Notes under the pieces: generated by a model
The model's database searches: none
The model's input: only the letters and a program-made list of their open reading frames with translations
Told to the model about the DNA's origin: nothing
Source: Chrysemys picta bellii
Taxonomy: Eukaryota; Chordata; Testudines; Emydidae
Assembly: GCF_011386835.1 (NCBI RefSeq)
Contig: NC_088795.1
Span: 104,406,434-104,470,433 of the forward strand
Length of the DNA: 64,000 nucleotides
Direction: 5' to 3'
In this document: one piece after another, positions 33,284-45,766 of the stretch
Numbering within the stretch: the first letter of the stretch is position 1
Layout: each line of letters starts with the position of its first letter
Program-made: the position numbers and the translations under genes

Positions 33284-34533
33284 GGTGATGTGTTCAGTCA
33301 CAGAGACCCCCTTGGGACTGTCACCTGATGTGCTGAGACTACTTCTGAGCCCATTTTCTCTGTTAGTTTGGGCTTCCAGAACCCTGTCTTTTTGAGCCAG
33401 ATACACTAATCTCCTGCAACACAGACCCAGGTTCTGACCCATGCCCCCAAAGCTGCAGATTTAACTGAAAAAGGCTTAGCAAGTGCTCCTGTCTCTAACA
33501 CCCAGACACCCAGTTCCCAATGGGATCCAAACCCCAAATAAATCTGTTTTCCTCTGTATAAAGGTTATACAGGGTAAACTCATAAATTGTACGCCCTCTA
33601 TAACACTGACCGAGAGATATGCACAGCTGTTTGCTCCCCCAGGTATTAATTACTTACTCTGTTTAATTAATAAGCAAAAGTGATTTATTAAGTATTAAAA
33701 GTAGGATTTAATAGGTTCTTCATAATAACAGACAGAACAAAGTAAGTTACCAAGCAAAATAAAACAAAACACGCAAGACTAAGCTTAATACATTAGGAAA
33801 CTGAATATAGGTAAATCTCACCCTCTGAGATGTTCCAATAAACTTCTTTCACAAACTGGACTCCTTCCTAGTCTGGGCCCAATCCTTTTCAGACCAACAT
33901 TGTAGTTTATGGTCTGGATCCAGCAATCACTCACACCCCCGTAGTTTCTGTCCTTTGTCCCAGTTTCTTTCAGGCATCTCTTTGGAGAGGCCATCTCTTG
34001 AGCCAGCTGAAGACAAAATGGAGAGGCTTCCAGGGCCTTTTATATTCTCTCTCTTGTAGGCGGAAACCCCTTTGTTCTTCTGTGCAAAATCATAGCAACA
34101 AGATGGAGTTTGTAGCCACCTGGGCAAGTCACATGTCCATGAATGATTCAGCTTTTTGCAGGCTGACGTCATTGTTTACATGTTAGTTTGAATGTTCCCA
34201 GGAAAGCTCAGATGTGGATTGGCATCTCCCAAAGTCAGTTAAGTGTTTCTTGATTGGGCACTTACTCAGAATACTCCTTTCTCAAGAAGCTGACCAAATG
34301 CTTCACAGATGCTACTTTGAATCAAACACACTGAGATACAAGTACATAGCCAATATTCATAACTTCAAATACAAAAATGATACACACATACAGACAGCAT
34401 AATCATAGCTAGCAAAGTACAAACTTTCCATAGACACCTTACTTAAGCTCCTTTGTGCAAGATTTGGTGCAACTATAGGACCTTGGTTGCAACAATGATC
34501 TATACAATCACAGTTCATGTCAATAACATCACA
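33284..34533 (-). mobile_element. Solo LTR, minus strand, with 5-bp target duplication
   Basis: On the minus strand the LTR begins TGTGATGTTATTGACATG (34533 down) and ends ACATCACC (33284). Flanking direct repeats AAGTA (33279-33283, 34534-34538) are perfect. A minus-strand TATAAAA lies at 34044-34038 and an AATAAA at 33689-33684, giving U3-R-U5 order and about 350 bases between them. The first 100 bases match those of the LTR at 3739 (shared GATCATTGTTGCAACCAAGG). There is no internal retroviral coding sequence, so it is a solo LTR of 1,250 bp. Confidence 0.85.
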
Positions 34534-34689
34534 AAGTAGACCCTTAAAAAGAGATAATCTCTACTGTTTAATTCAAACAGATCAGCAATGGCCTTGCACC
34601 ATGGGCAATAAAGGATGTCAGTGATTTCAATGTTTCATTTGTATTCTAGTTCTTGTATTTATTGCAGTTGACATTTAGATTCTTGATTT

Positions 34690-34860
34690 GTTTTATTCTG
34701 TAGTGCTTACGAGCCTAGTCATGGATTAGGACTCCACTGTGCTAGGCAGTGTACAAACAAAACAAAAAGACAGTACCCAGCCCAACGAGCTTACTATCTA
34801 AGCATAAGGCAAGAGATAACAGCTGGATAGGGACCAACCAACAGGAGAGCACAAGGAAAC
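34690..34860 (+). repeat. Ancient interspersed repeat, class unresolved
   Basis: The stretch GAGCCTAGTCATGGATTAGG, then ACTCCACTGTGCTAGGCAGT, then GTACAAACAAAACAAAAAGA and CCCAACGAGCTTACTATCTA is a pattern common in old amniote repeats (probably L3/CR1-related). It is decayed and without visible ends. Confidence 0.5.
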
Positions 34861-36213
34861 AATAAGACAATACTGATCAGCATAATAGGCACCTAAACTG
34901 CCTAACCACTGTCAAGTCATTCACTCCTTTCCAGACAGTGTATCTTTACTTTATGTCATTTTTTCTCCCTCTGTTATTTTATTGTCTCAGACTGTTGTTT
35001 TTTTTGTTTTTCTGATAGGGTTTGTTGGGAGAAAAAAATGTTCCTCAAAAGGAATGTGTACAAAAATGGTATTATAAATGTAAACATTATACAGTGTTGA
35101 AAATGTTGTATATATCTCTGTTTAAATCAATCTGAGTCTTTTCATGCTATTTCTCTTCACGTCCATGGTGAAATATCACTTAGAAAGGCTCTTGAATCAC
35201 ATGCACATTTAAACAGGGCTGGAGGGGGCAGGGAGAGTCTTAAATGGTGGACTTAACAAAGAATACGATCCAAATTGCCCAGCTGCATATGTTTGGAATA
35301 AGCACATTGCAGAGTTGATTGGAGACTAATGTTTTGCCCTTTGTCATGGTTTCCAGCAAACCTTTCATTACATTCAAGGCTGATTTTTGGATACCCATAG
35401 TATGATAATATTCCTTTTCATTTTCAGATGTTCTTTTGCTGAAATGCTAGTGCACAGCTTGATGAGGCTCTGCATATCCAAGTAATACATGATATCAGAG
35501 AAGCTGAAGGCAGACAATCCCATAACCAAAGCTTAGATACTACAGTGGCATCAGGGCTAGAGAGAAACCTAATATAAATATAGACATGACTGCTTTAAGA
35601 AGCTTAACTGGTCATTTATTGGTGTATATAAATTATAACTAGGGATGCAAACAATATCTAATTCACATTTAAGCTAGACACTAATCCAATCTCTCTGAAA
35701 TTATGTGTAACTGCTTGGATTATATATTCTAGCAAAATGGCTGATGTTGGTATGGTTGGTCCCATGCTTTTCTTGGCGGGCTTTTCTAGGATGCCACCCC
35801 TTGCCTCTGCTCTTGGGGTGCTGAGGGCCCCACTAGTGGCCCGGGAAGTTGATAGAGGAGGGAAACGGGGAAGGGGTCTAGGCTTGCTCTTCACTCTGAG
35901 CCCCAGCCCCTCTCAACCCCTGTGGGTTTCTTACCCTCTTCCCCCTTAGGTAGTGTTACCCTTGGTCCTTGATGCTGGGGGAGGGAGTATCCCTGCCATT
36001 CTGCGGTAGGGTCTCCTTTCCTCTGGTTCTCTGGTCTTTCAATTCTCAGCAACACACCTCCAAGCTTCAGTCCTCTCTCCTTCTTCGCTCACACCCTGTC
36101 TGCCTGGAGCAAGGTTTTTTTATTAGGTTCCTGACAGGGCCTTAATTGACTACAGGTGCTCCAATTAACCTGATATATATCTATAGATATAGATAGATAG
36201 GATATCAGCATCA
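34861..36213. other. Unassigned; GC-rich patch near 35750-36150
   Basis: The GC-rich patch has an LTR-like look but no boundaries or signals that I can support. The rest is AT-rich and blank. A GATA-like microsatellite stub is at 36176-36201. Confidence 0.35.
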
Positions 36214-36221
36214 CTCTATTA

Positions 36222-36590
36222 GAGGGGTCGGCAACCTGCGGCATGCATGCCAAAGTCGGCACGCGAGCTGATTTTTAGTGGCACTCTGCTGCTAGCTGGG
36301 GTCCTGACCGTCGGCCTCGCTCAGCCCACTGCTAGTCTGGGGTTCCATCTGCCGCCCGCGCTGCAGTCTGGGGTTCTGTCTGCCAGCCCCTTCCAGGCGG
36401 GGTCCCGGCTGACGGCCCGGCTCAGCCCACTGCTGGTCTGGAGTTCCGTTCACCGGCCCCTGCCAGCCAGGATCCCAGCCACCAGCCCCGCTCAGCCCGC
36501 TGCCAGTAAATGTAACATGTATTACTGGCAGGCGAAACCTTAAATTAATGAAGACTTGGCACACCACTTCTCAAAGGTTGCCGACCCCTG
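36222..36590. mobile_element. hAT-type MITE with perfect 8-bp target duplication
   Basis: Inverted termini (C/G)AGGGGTCGGCAACCT at 36222 and AGGTTGCCGACCCCTG ending 36590 are flanked by identical octamers CTCTATTA (36214-36221, 36591-36598). The GC-rich interior is non-coding despite open frames on both strands. At 369 bp it is a hAT MITE mobilised by a transposase from elsewhere. Confidence 0.9.
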
Positions 36591-36701
36591 CTCTATTACA
36601 ACACATTTAGCCTGGAATAGGATAAACTATAGCTCTCAGAAGTTACTCATTATTTTCACCAGCTCTGCAGGGAGATTGACTAGCTCTCACTTTCTCTAGA
36701 T
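36591..36701. other. Host spacer between two hAT MITEs
   Basis: About 110 bases of single-copy-looking DNA that contains the target octamers of both neighbours. Confidence 0.5.
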
Positions 36702-37021
36702 CAGTGTTTCCCAAACTTGGGTCACCGCTTGTGTAGGGAAAGCCCCTGGCAGGCCGGGCCAGTTTGTGTACCTGCCGTGTCCACAGGTCCAGCCAATCGC
36801 GGCTCCCACTGGCTGCGGTTCACTGCTCCAGGCCAATGGGAGCTGCTGGAAGCGGTGCAGGCCCAGGGGTGTACTGGCCGCCGCTTCCAGCAGCTCCCAT
36901 TGGCCTGGAGCGGCGAACCGCAGCCAGTGGGGGCCACGATCGGCCGGACCTGTGGACACGGCAGGTACACAAACCAGGGGCTTTCCCTATACAAGTGGCA
37001 TTCTAAATTTGGGAAACACTG
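36702..37021. mobile_element. Fold-back hAT-type MITE with perfect 8-bp target duplication
   Basis: Termini CAGTGTTTCCCAAACTTGGG (36702) and AAATTTGGGAAACACTG (ending 37021) are inverted repeats. Identical octamers CTCTAGAT flank them (36694-36701, 37022-37029). Almost the whole 320-bp element is one palindrome: the left arm from GGAAAGCCCCTGGCAGG returns as CCAGGGGCTTTCC on the right, with CCATTGGCC-type words mirrored near the centre. It is non-coding. The open frames in it are by-products of the GC-rich palindrome. Confidence 0.9.
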
Positions 37022-37029
37022 CTCTAGAT

Positions 37030-38384
37030 CATACTACTCCAGTTATTGTGCCCTGAAGGCATTTGTCTCATTGAAGTCAAGGACATACTCACTAATAAAT
37101 TTAGGGGCTTGGAATTTGCTAATCAGTAGCCATATATATGCAGTTGAATAGAAAAAATGCATATGCTGGCAATAGCGCTACATCCTAGAAAACACAAGTG
37201 GAATCACAGGGAATTAACCACTTCTATTGTTTCTATTCCTTGAGTAAGGAACGTTTTAGTAGGAGGAGGAAACAACCAGCTATGGAAATGGATCAGATAT
37301 TTGGTGTGCTCCATATTGCTACATTTAACAACATAAATTCACATTTTTATAGGAAAAATCCCACTATTTTATACAATTAAAATATACCATGTTTGGAATT
37401 AAGTACAGTATCTGAAAGAGATCAAGTCTAGTATTCTGATATTTCTAAATAAAGTAGAATCAATCACACTTTGGCCAATCATCCAATCTCACAACTGCCT
37501 GAATGCACTCCTGTGATCTGTACATCAGAAAATGATGTCAAGGTATTCTCTGCACTGGTGCCTGTGCATATATACCATTATGTTCACACTTCATAATGCA
37601 GGCCATCCACCATACTTTGACTTCCACCAGAATAGCCAGTGTAGTTAAAAAAGTTATGAGATGAATATATAATCTATGAATACATGATATTTAGCTTTGA
37701 TTGGCCCAAACAAGAAAAATCATAAACCAGTTTCAGAAAGGATTCAGTTCTCCAACCATCAGAAGCAATGGGTTATTTCAATGGCAAATTCTACTCCTCG
37801 ACTGAAGGAAGATCAAATTTAGTAACCTGAGTATAAGGTTTGAAATAGCTAGATTCCAAAGAAAATACATTCCAAACTAGAAGGGGTATCTTAAAATCTA
37901 AGATCCCATGTAGTTTGCATAGGCATTAAATATCTCATGTCACATATCAGAGTTTACCCCTGGCCATAATTTCCCATCTACTGCACATCTTGTACAATGT
38001 GGTGTCTGCAATCCTTGCCCCCCGGAAGTGGCAGCATTTTTGTTATGTCATGTGACATATAGATTGTCTGTGAAGCCCTTTTTGGGAGTTTCAGGGTGAA
38101 AGTAATTATATAAATGGAAATTTTCATTCTGCTTCCTTCTAAATGTCAGGGAGGCTTCAAAAACAAAACAAAACATTCTACATAAATATATTAGCAATTG
38201 CTAAATAGGAAAGAGGGAATTATCTTCATCTCCAGCCACTGATTTCTTATTGCTTGGGTTGGTTACCACCTTACACCCTTTTCAATTGCTCAATCGCAAC
38301 TTGGTGCTGATAATGCAAGTTTAATCCAGGTGCTGTCAATTACAAGGTATCTGCACATCAGGTTTGAACAAATGCTAACTGAAT
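37030..38384. other. No recognised feature
   Basis: AT-rich DNA. Possible extension of the hAT-like coding relic below into 38290-38384 is too decayed to assign. Confidence 0.4.
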
Positions 38385-38583
38385 TTGAAAGCAATGAGGC
38401 ACAGTGCTGTAGTAACCCTGGCAGAGGGCCTAGCTTTTAAGCTGTCTACAGACTTCAACAGTGAAATGTTTGAAGGGAAAGAATATGTGTTGGCAAGAGT
38501 GCTTGATCCAAGTTTCAGGGGAATAACTGAAACCATACTTCCTCCAGTGCAGACCAAGAACATTGGAAAGATGTTTTCATAAA
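38385..38583 (+). pseudogene. Possible hAT-type transposase relic
   Basis: A 65-codon frame reads HSAVVTLAEGLAFKLSTDFN, a glutamate-rich turn, then EYVLARVLDPSFRGITETIL. The phrase A-x-x-LDP-x-FR/K followed by a hydrophobic helix is a hallmark of the region before the hAT C-terminal dimerisation domain. No C-terminal domain could be read confidently downstream to 39400, where many stops occur. It could be chance similarity. Confidence 0.4.
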
Positions 38584-39584
38584 TAAAGTGCTACCGGCCA
38601 TGCTATTCTCTACCTTCTTCTTCCTCAGATCCCAGAAAGTTAAATACAGTGCATGAAACAGATTTCAAATGTCTTGGAACATCCCAAAATACAAGAGACT
38701 ACTGAAATAATAACAGCCACATTGACACCAGCTGCAGGAACAGCAAAACAATGTTAGCATATCGGTATTGACTGCAAATGAACATATGGATACTGTGACA
38801 AATTAATCCACATGTTCCTGGATAGCTGGCTAGGAATGGGACCCTATAGACCACGATCAAGGAACAGAGACTATACATTTGTGTTTCTAGTGATCTTCTT
38901 TTATGATTAGAGCAGTACAAAAAAAATCACACTGTTAGGAAGAGTGTTGAAGAATGTTTTCAACAGCTTCACAACACTAATGGTTGGCCTGAGTTTGGCT
39001 GTCTGTTTATATTTTTAAACACCCATTTAAAATAAAATATAAGGCTTTCTGGCAATATGAGCAACTACTGAGAGTACAGTTTACCCTATCCCGGTCGAAA
39101 TGTGTTGTAGAAGAGTGATGCTGACACTTATTTGCATATCAAATGATTTCAGCCGGCTTACTTCTGTGAAAGTTTTTCTTTGGAATATTTGCACAGCCAA
39201 AGTAGCATTCTTGTACAGCTCTATAAAGATGGCAAACAATCAACATCTTTTCCTCCTGATCTCCTTGTAGTTCCAAAAGGTCTTGTTTAGACTTACCATC
39301 CATATGTAATCTTTCTGCATTACATACAAATCTCCCCTTACTTGAAACATCTTTACAGGACAAGCAGCCTCACCAGCATCTTGTTATGATACTGGACTGG
39401 AGAATGGACATTTATGCAAAATCAGTGACTACTTGTACAATGAAAGGCCCAAAGGCTTCAGAGAAAAAATATTATATTTTATTGGAAAGATGTTTCTAAA
39501 AGACAGGTGAGAGGTGCTTTTGAAAATCTTACTAAGTGCCTAAAAATGCAGAGAAGCACCTAAATAGCTTTAAAAACCTGTCAG
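38584..39584. other. No recognised feature
   Basis: AT-rich DNA, possibly including decayed remains of the hAT-like gene upstream. Nothing firm. Confidence 0.35.
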
Positions 39585-39690
39585 TTGCCATCAGTAAAAT
39601 GGTATAATACTTCTTTACCTCACAGGGGTGTTGTGAGGATAAAGACTGTGATGCACTCTCATTGGATACAATGACCTTGGGAGCCCTAAG
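39585..39690 (+). repeat. MIR-like fragment
   Basis: AAAATGGTATAATACTTC, then CTCACAGGGGTGTTGTGAGG and ATAAAGACTGTGATGCACTC follow the 3' half of the MIR core. Diverged. Confidence 0.55.
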
Positions 39691-41014
39691 TGCCAAAAAT
39701 GCATAGATATGGCAGATTTGATAAAAACCAAGGATAACTTCAAGAACTTTGCTATTCAGTCAAAACTTGGATTGATGCAGGTGATCTCAAAGATACTTCT
39801 AATATCAAGGGTGAGTGGAAGTTAGGAGAACTCTGATAATGGACACTAGAGATGGATGAACAATTCATAATGAACAATGCATTAAACAAATTTAGACCTT
39901 TGTCCATTTGCAAATTGTTCACAAACAAACTAACTTTTATAAATGTCTTCACTATTTGCAATTGTCCAGCTGCTGTATATTTTTTTGTAAACAAATTTTA
40001 GCTGATGGCTTATTTGTAAAATTTTTGGAGACTATTCTTTCAAATAGTAAATATCCAAAATTCAGTATTCAGACTGTGATTGTTATTATTTCAGTTTCTT
40101 GAAATTATATATTTGACTTTGAGTATACAACCATTTTACTTTTGTTTTAATTCGAAACAATTTTTGGCTTATAGTCCCCAAATTCACTTTCTGGAAACAT
40201 TTCTATGAATAAAACTTACTCACAAAAATGTTTGGAAAAAAGATTATTTAAAAAAAGAAAAGAAATGAATACTGTTAAAGGAAATTTTTTTGTCTGTAAA
40301 ACTGTAGGCCAGTTGCTCCATGTAGCAAAGGTGGAGAGAGAAAGAGAGTGGATTCGAAGAACGTTGAAATGGTGACTGTTTGAATTCACCCTAGATGATC
40401 TCATTTTAAGCAGATGGGCTACCAACTTCCTAGGTTCAAACCTGGAAAGGTTTCATAGGCAGGCTTTGACATATATAGAATGGCGGAGAAGGCAGCCTGT
40501 ACTTAACCCAAATAATCTGACATGCCTTTCTTCCATCGTACAAAAATAAAGTGGAAGATGGAATAATTGTGAAACAAATGATAATAGTAAAAGCATTAGT
40601 TTTCTAATTAAACCATCAATTAAAATGCAAGGAGTATGGGAAATAAGCTAGATGTGTTACTGATATGATTTAGTGGACATAAATACTACACATCATAACT
40701 GAAGTTCAGAAACTTTTGACCAGATCTTTGGCTGCTGTACTTTTGTCTACAGAACTATGACAGTTTACACCAACTGAGGATCTGGCTCAATATCTCCTGT
40801 TTCTATCTGTTTTACTTTCCCTGAGTCTCTTAACTCATCTGTAAAATGGGGAAAGAGCTAATGAAATAATAACTCAGATCTTCAACTAGTATACCATCAG
40901 TGCAGATGTTCTGATGTCAGTGGTGCTATGATGACTTACATCAGCTGAGGATCTGGACCAATGTTTCAAATTATTACATACAGTAAGTACAACATAAATG
41001 CACGTTGATATGAG
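39691..41014. other. No recognised feature
   Basis: AT-rich DNA. A MIR-like trace (ACTCATCTGTAAAATGGGG, 40832-40850) is the only hint of a repeat. Confidence 0.35.
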
Positions 41015-41220
41015 AAAGAGGTAGAGAAACTGGAAGGAGTTCAGAGAAAAAGAATAAAGTTGATTAAGAAACTGGAGGGATTAATTTATGGAGATTAAGA
41101 TAATTAAATAGGTGTAACCAACCTACATGGTGACTAAAGCGAAATATGATAAATACCTACATGCATAAAAGAACAAAACAAGTATTTAGGATTAAATTAG
41201 AAGCTTAGATGTTTGTAGCA
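41015..41220 (+). mobile_element. CR1 LINE ORF2 relic
   Basis: Translation from about 41027 gives LEGVQRKRIKLIKKLEGLIYG followed by stop-riddled sequence with LHGD and IPTCIKEQ. This is recognisable as the CR1 segment LE-x-VQRR-x-x-K-x-I-x-x-L-E with its later YKYLKG part decayed. No 3' tail found. Confidence 0.5.
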
Positions 41221-42050
41221 AGAAACAGGTCTTCTTATGTGTTTGTTTCATGCCTAGCATAATGCGGCCTTGTTGTTCTTTGCGGCCTCCAGATTCTATC
41301 CTAATACAACTAATAATAATAAGGGTAACCCCAAAGGGTGCCTTTAAAAACAAGCTGAGGAAACTGAACACAAGAAAAATAAGGCTGAATATCAGGAATT
41401 AAGTCTGTAAACAAAACAGTTGAAATTCAATATTGTTCCTGCACTTAATTCAACAGTACAGTTCTGCATGAAGGTTATACACCAATATTGCATTATTTTT
41501 TGTAAAGCTAAGAATGATCTTGTTAATGCATCCTGCTACCTAAGGGTTATTTTTTTTATTCAGAAAGGAACAACAAAGAAGGTAGTTGCAGAGTAAATGA
41601 AAGTGTAAATGAAGAACCCAAGAGCCAAGACACACTGGTTTAAGGCCGAAAAGGACAGTAAAGAAGCTGTTCTTTCAGGAAAAACAGCAGAACCTCCAGA
41701 AGAGAGTTTCATTTCCACAGACAGTTACAATAGTAGGGACAATTTCTCATTAAAATTGCATTGCATCTTCAATTGTTATTACATATACTTGGCAGCCATT
41801 GCTTTCAGTGTGCAATTCTGTGCATACAACCTACATGGTCATGAAAATTACACATATGCAACAATTACCGTACATTAGGCAATTGACCAAAAAAAAATAT
41901 TATTTGTTAAATTATACTAGAAAAACTTCTGGCAACAGAGTTCAAATTTTGAGGAATGAATACGGTTTGAGCAATGAATACAGTCATAGACAAGGCCCTT
42001 AGCTATCTGTAACTTTAGAGTTGAAGAATTGTCTACTGAATGCTAAATTT
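41221..42050. other. No recognised feature
   Basis: Mostly AT-rich. The 89-codon ORF at 41609-41878 shows no domain or splice context. Confidence 0.4.
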
Positions 42051-42126
42051 GGTAGTCTCTAAGGTGCCACAAGTACTCCTGTTCTTTTTGCGGATACAGA
42101 CTAACACGGCTGCTACTCTGAAACTT
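42051..42126 (-). mobile_element. Penelope-like terminal fragment, minus strand
   Basis: GTAGTCTCTAAGGTGCCACA through GGATACAGACTAACACGGCT to CTACTCTGAAAC is the reverse complement of the 5' end of the element at 45327 (TTTCAGAGTAGC, GTTAGTCTGTATC, GGCACCTTAGAGACTA). It is truncated inside the element. No clear duplication. Confidence 0.75.
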
Positions 42127-44762
42127 GTCTGAGACAATTCACTAGATCATCATAAGGTCCAGGCTTTCCTTTTTCTTCTGATGAGTGATTTTTATGTGGA
42201 AGTATCTATCACACTTTTCACCAGCCTTTACCATTTGGATGAAAGGGACATGATGAATTAATTTAATTAGCAAATGTATTGTTCAAAGTTCAGCGTCCAA
42301 AAGAAATCATTACATATTAATAACCACATTAAGTAACCCTTTTACTGGAGCATTTAAACAGTTATTTTTGGTGCCAGGGACTTCTGTGCTGACTCAGCGT
42401 TCCTTTGTATTTATGTAACATGGAGAATTCTAGAAGTGGTGGTAATGATTGCGGGTGCTAGTTAAGGAAAATACGTTTGTTTTTGTATTTTATTTTATTT
42501 TATTTTATTTTATTTTTGATTTGCTGTAGGATCATATTGCTCCAATTAGCAGATGTGCTCTAGAAGCCATTATTTTGCTTTTCATATAATCTTGCAAATC
42601 CAAGCCCCAAACCTAATAGTGGTTTAGAGCTTATTACTATTTTGTCTAAATCATTGCAGTTCAGGAAATGTAGGTTAAAGATTTTAGGCTTGGTTCTGCC
42701 TTGTAAGTTGCATAGTGATTTACACCTGTGTAGAGCATACAAGAGATGTAAATCAGAATAGAAATGTTTTACATCTACTTTGCAATGTAGGTGCATATGG
42801 TTGCAAAGTTGCAAGACACTGGAGACTCAGACCCAATGCTTTCTTGTCCCTACTGTATGACCACACAAGGCCAGTTTTTATTTTGTGAAACATCACTTAC
42901 AAAAGTTGTTCTGATTTGAGTTTTATTGTATTTAACTACCAAGAGACTGGTTTCATTAAAGAAGAGGATGGATTCAGTCTTCCAGTTTTGATCCTTTTCT
43001 AGTACTAATGAGAGTTACAAGGCAATATTGGAAGACGATACAGCCCTAGAAATATGAGTGGAATTGTGAAAAATGTAGCAGAATTTTTTGTAATACACCA
43101 CGTTGTACCTTCATTAAAAAAAAAAAAAACAATTTAAGCCAATGTTGGTAACACCTTAACTGATGCATTTTTTGTGTAAAACATTTGAACTTTTTTGATA
43201 AAGTTCACATTTTCAGATCTCGTCCTTAATATTGTGCTTGCAAAAATGCAAAGGCACCTGCCTATGTGCAAAATGCTTCCTTTTTGTGCTATAACACAAT
43301 TTTCATGGAAAAAATGAATTTGTATGGACAAATTTGATTTGAATATCTTATTGATCAAATTCATATGCAAATTCCTGAATCCAGTACATAGGCAAAAATG
43401 TTCATGCAAATGTTTTGCACATGGCTTTAAGTCAATTTGTGACCAACTTTGAGATTTCTATATATTATAGCTTCCTGCATATTTCAGACTATGGCACAGA
43501 AAAGTCAGCTCTAATACTCAAAGAATCCATCTTCATGGCAAAAGCTTGAAGCTACATCTTAATTGTCATAATGCTTATCCTCTCTGAATATTCTGACATA
43601 GCCAGTGAAAAGCCACTATTGTCCTGTCTATATGACATAGTTGGAGTAAATAGTACAACACTACAAGGACTCTAGTAATTCATCTCCAATAGGATCCAAA
43701 GAGAGCAGATAGGCAAGTGCTCTTTTTCTCACAAAATCCTCATCTGTAGAAATCCGCAGGAGTCCTTCCTCACCATCCTTCATTTCAGGTTACCATTTGG
43801 GGAGGTGTTGAAACTCAAACCAGGCAAGACTGAAGCACAAGTGACTAGTTTTATCCTCTAAAATCTGAAGTGGGATTTGGCTACATTAGAGAATGTCTGT
43901 ATACACAAGCACCAAATACATGGTCAAGATGACAGGGTTTAATCAAAAGAAGGCTGATGGTAGGCATTTTTGGTAGAGTCTTCAGTTGAGGAATTTACTT
44001 GCTCATTGGTCTGTCAGAATCCAGATTTGCTGACCTTTAGGAATGTGGTAAGACAGTTATTATCTCAGGCAATTTCTATTATGATGGGCTGCTTCTCTGG
44101 TTGGGCTCAGAGTGGGAAGTGAAGATTGTATTTGTGGCTTGAGTGTATTGTTTGGCGGATATTGCACCATTAGAATTTTGTGTATCCTGAGTCTTGGCTC
44201 AGAGAGTTTGTGTAGTCCACAAACAGTAGGGCTTCAGAAGGATCCCTGAAAGAGTGGAGGGAATATGCATGACTAGTCTGCTACATTAGAACGTCATCCT
44301 CCAAGATATAACATTCTAGATACTTCTAGAAATAACAGGGAAGAAAATTGTGTCCAGAGGTAAATAAGGAAATTGCTGGGGGTGGGGAAGGAGGAGAAAT
44401 ACCCTCAGATCAGTAGTTATTTAATGGGTCTGGAAATTCCTGATTCTTTGCAGAAGTAGTTGTGCCATTTATAGATGGGTACTTTGTTTTCTAAAACAAA
44501 TGTATCTGAGGCATATTCAATCTAGCATAGCTCTTGGTCTGCCAATTTGTAATTTTTAACTTTTTGGCTGCCCTGTTGGAAAAATATATATTAGATAAAA
44601 ACACTGAAATCATAAATGAAAATTTTTAGTAGTATGCCTATAGAAATTAGTTTTGAATTATAATTCAGAACATTCGTGAGATTTCTTTACATTGAGACTG
44701 CCAAGGTTGTTACAACTGGAAGTGAAGTAGTCCTGGGAAATGGAGGATTACAATGAATGAAA
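42127..44762. other. No recognised gene; one pentanucleotide repeat
   Basis: About 2.6 kb of AT-rich DNA. It contains a (TTTTA)n run at about 42488-42514 and an A run at 43118-43130. Confidence 0.45.

Positions 44763-44799
<37 letters not shown>
44763..44799. repeat. (CA)n microsatellite
   Basis: About 18 uninterrupted CA dinucleotides. Confidence 0.95.
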
Positions 44800-44801
<2 letters not shown>

Positions 44802-45314
44802 TATATAAAGTTTATTTTAACTGTCAAGACCTCACCAATACTCCACTGTGTACATAGTTGTAATCAGAAAGTATACCACACTATGTATGTGCAGATTTTT
44901 AACATTAATATTATGTTTATTATCAGCAATATTATGTCTTACTTAACTATGTATAACCTATGAACCTAAGTCTACTGAATGAAGAATGTGAGTGAGGCCA
45001 ATGATTCTCCAACAATGGACCATAATGGTCATAGAACCCTTCTTTGTTGTCCATCAGACCACAAAAATAGAATGTAGTAAGGAAAAAAAGGGGTAGTGGA
45101 ATTAAGAAATTGAATGTGTGTGGAGGGAAGAGGGAAGGTCTTGTCAAATATGTTCCAAAGAAAATGTGAGACCTGGTTTGCAGTATTACATACTGTGCTG
45201 TACATTGCTAGATGGCATGAGCTTTTGAAATGCAACAGAGAGAGAATTTGTTCTTGGACTAAGCCGAGAGAGAAAGAGAGAGAGAGAGGAGCTGTTTGCT
45301 CTTGATACACGTCT
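44800..45314. other. No recognised gene; GA-rich stub
   Basis: AT-rich sequence with a GAGAGA run at about 45264-45289 next to the following element. Confidence 0.4.
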
Positions 45315-45326
45315 GATGAAGAGCTG

Positions 45327-45754
45327 ATTTCAGAGTAGCACCCATGTTAGTCTGTATCTGTAAAAAGAACAGGAGTACTTGTGGCACCTTAGAGACTAAC
45401 AAATTTATTTGAGCATAAGCTTTTGTGGGCTACAGCCCACTTCATTGGATGCATAGAATGGAAGATATAATCAGAGTATATACAGAGCTTCCTGCATATT
45501 TACATAGCTTCTACAGAGAAGATGCCATACCAGCTCTAAGAGGCTAATTAATTAAGATGACCTATTATCAGCAGGAAAAAAGCTTTTGTGGTGATAATCA
45601 AGATGGTCAATTACAAACAGTTGATAAGAGGTGTAAGGATAGTTATCATAAGGAAATAGATTCAAGTAGTGTAATGACTCAGCCATTCCGGAAAGCTTAT
45701 GCTCAAATAAATGTGTTAGTCTCTAAGGTGCCACAAGTACTCCTGTTCTTTTTT
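45327..45754 (+). mobile_element. Fold-back Penelope-like element, longer copy
   Basis: The element runs from TTTCAGAGTAGCACCCATG to CTCCTGTTCTTTTTT between near-perfect 12-bp direct repeats GATGAAGAGCTG (45315-45326) and GATAAAGAGCTG (45755-45766). Its first arm (45361-45423) is repeated in inverted orientation at the other end (about 45690-45754), leaving about 260 bases of unique interior that contains TAAGAGGCTAATTAATTAAG and no ORF. This terminal arrangement matches the partial inverted repeats known at the ends of Penelope-like retroelements. On the minus strand the hammerhead core positions 45417-45450 are decayed (CCAATGA for the catalytic box, AAAA for GAAA). Confidence 0.7.
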
Positions 45755-45766
45755 GATAAAGAGCTG

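Noticed and set aside
44757..44963. ORF starting with a poly-Thr/His peptide
   Set aside because: Translation of the (CA)n microsatellite and AT-rich flank.
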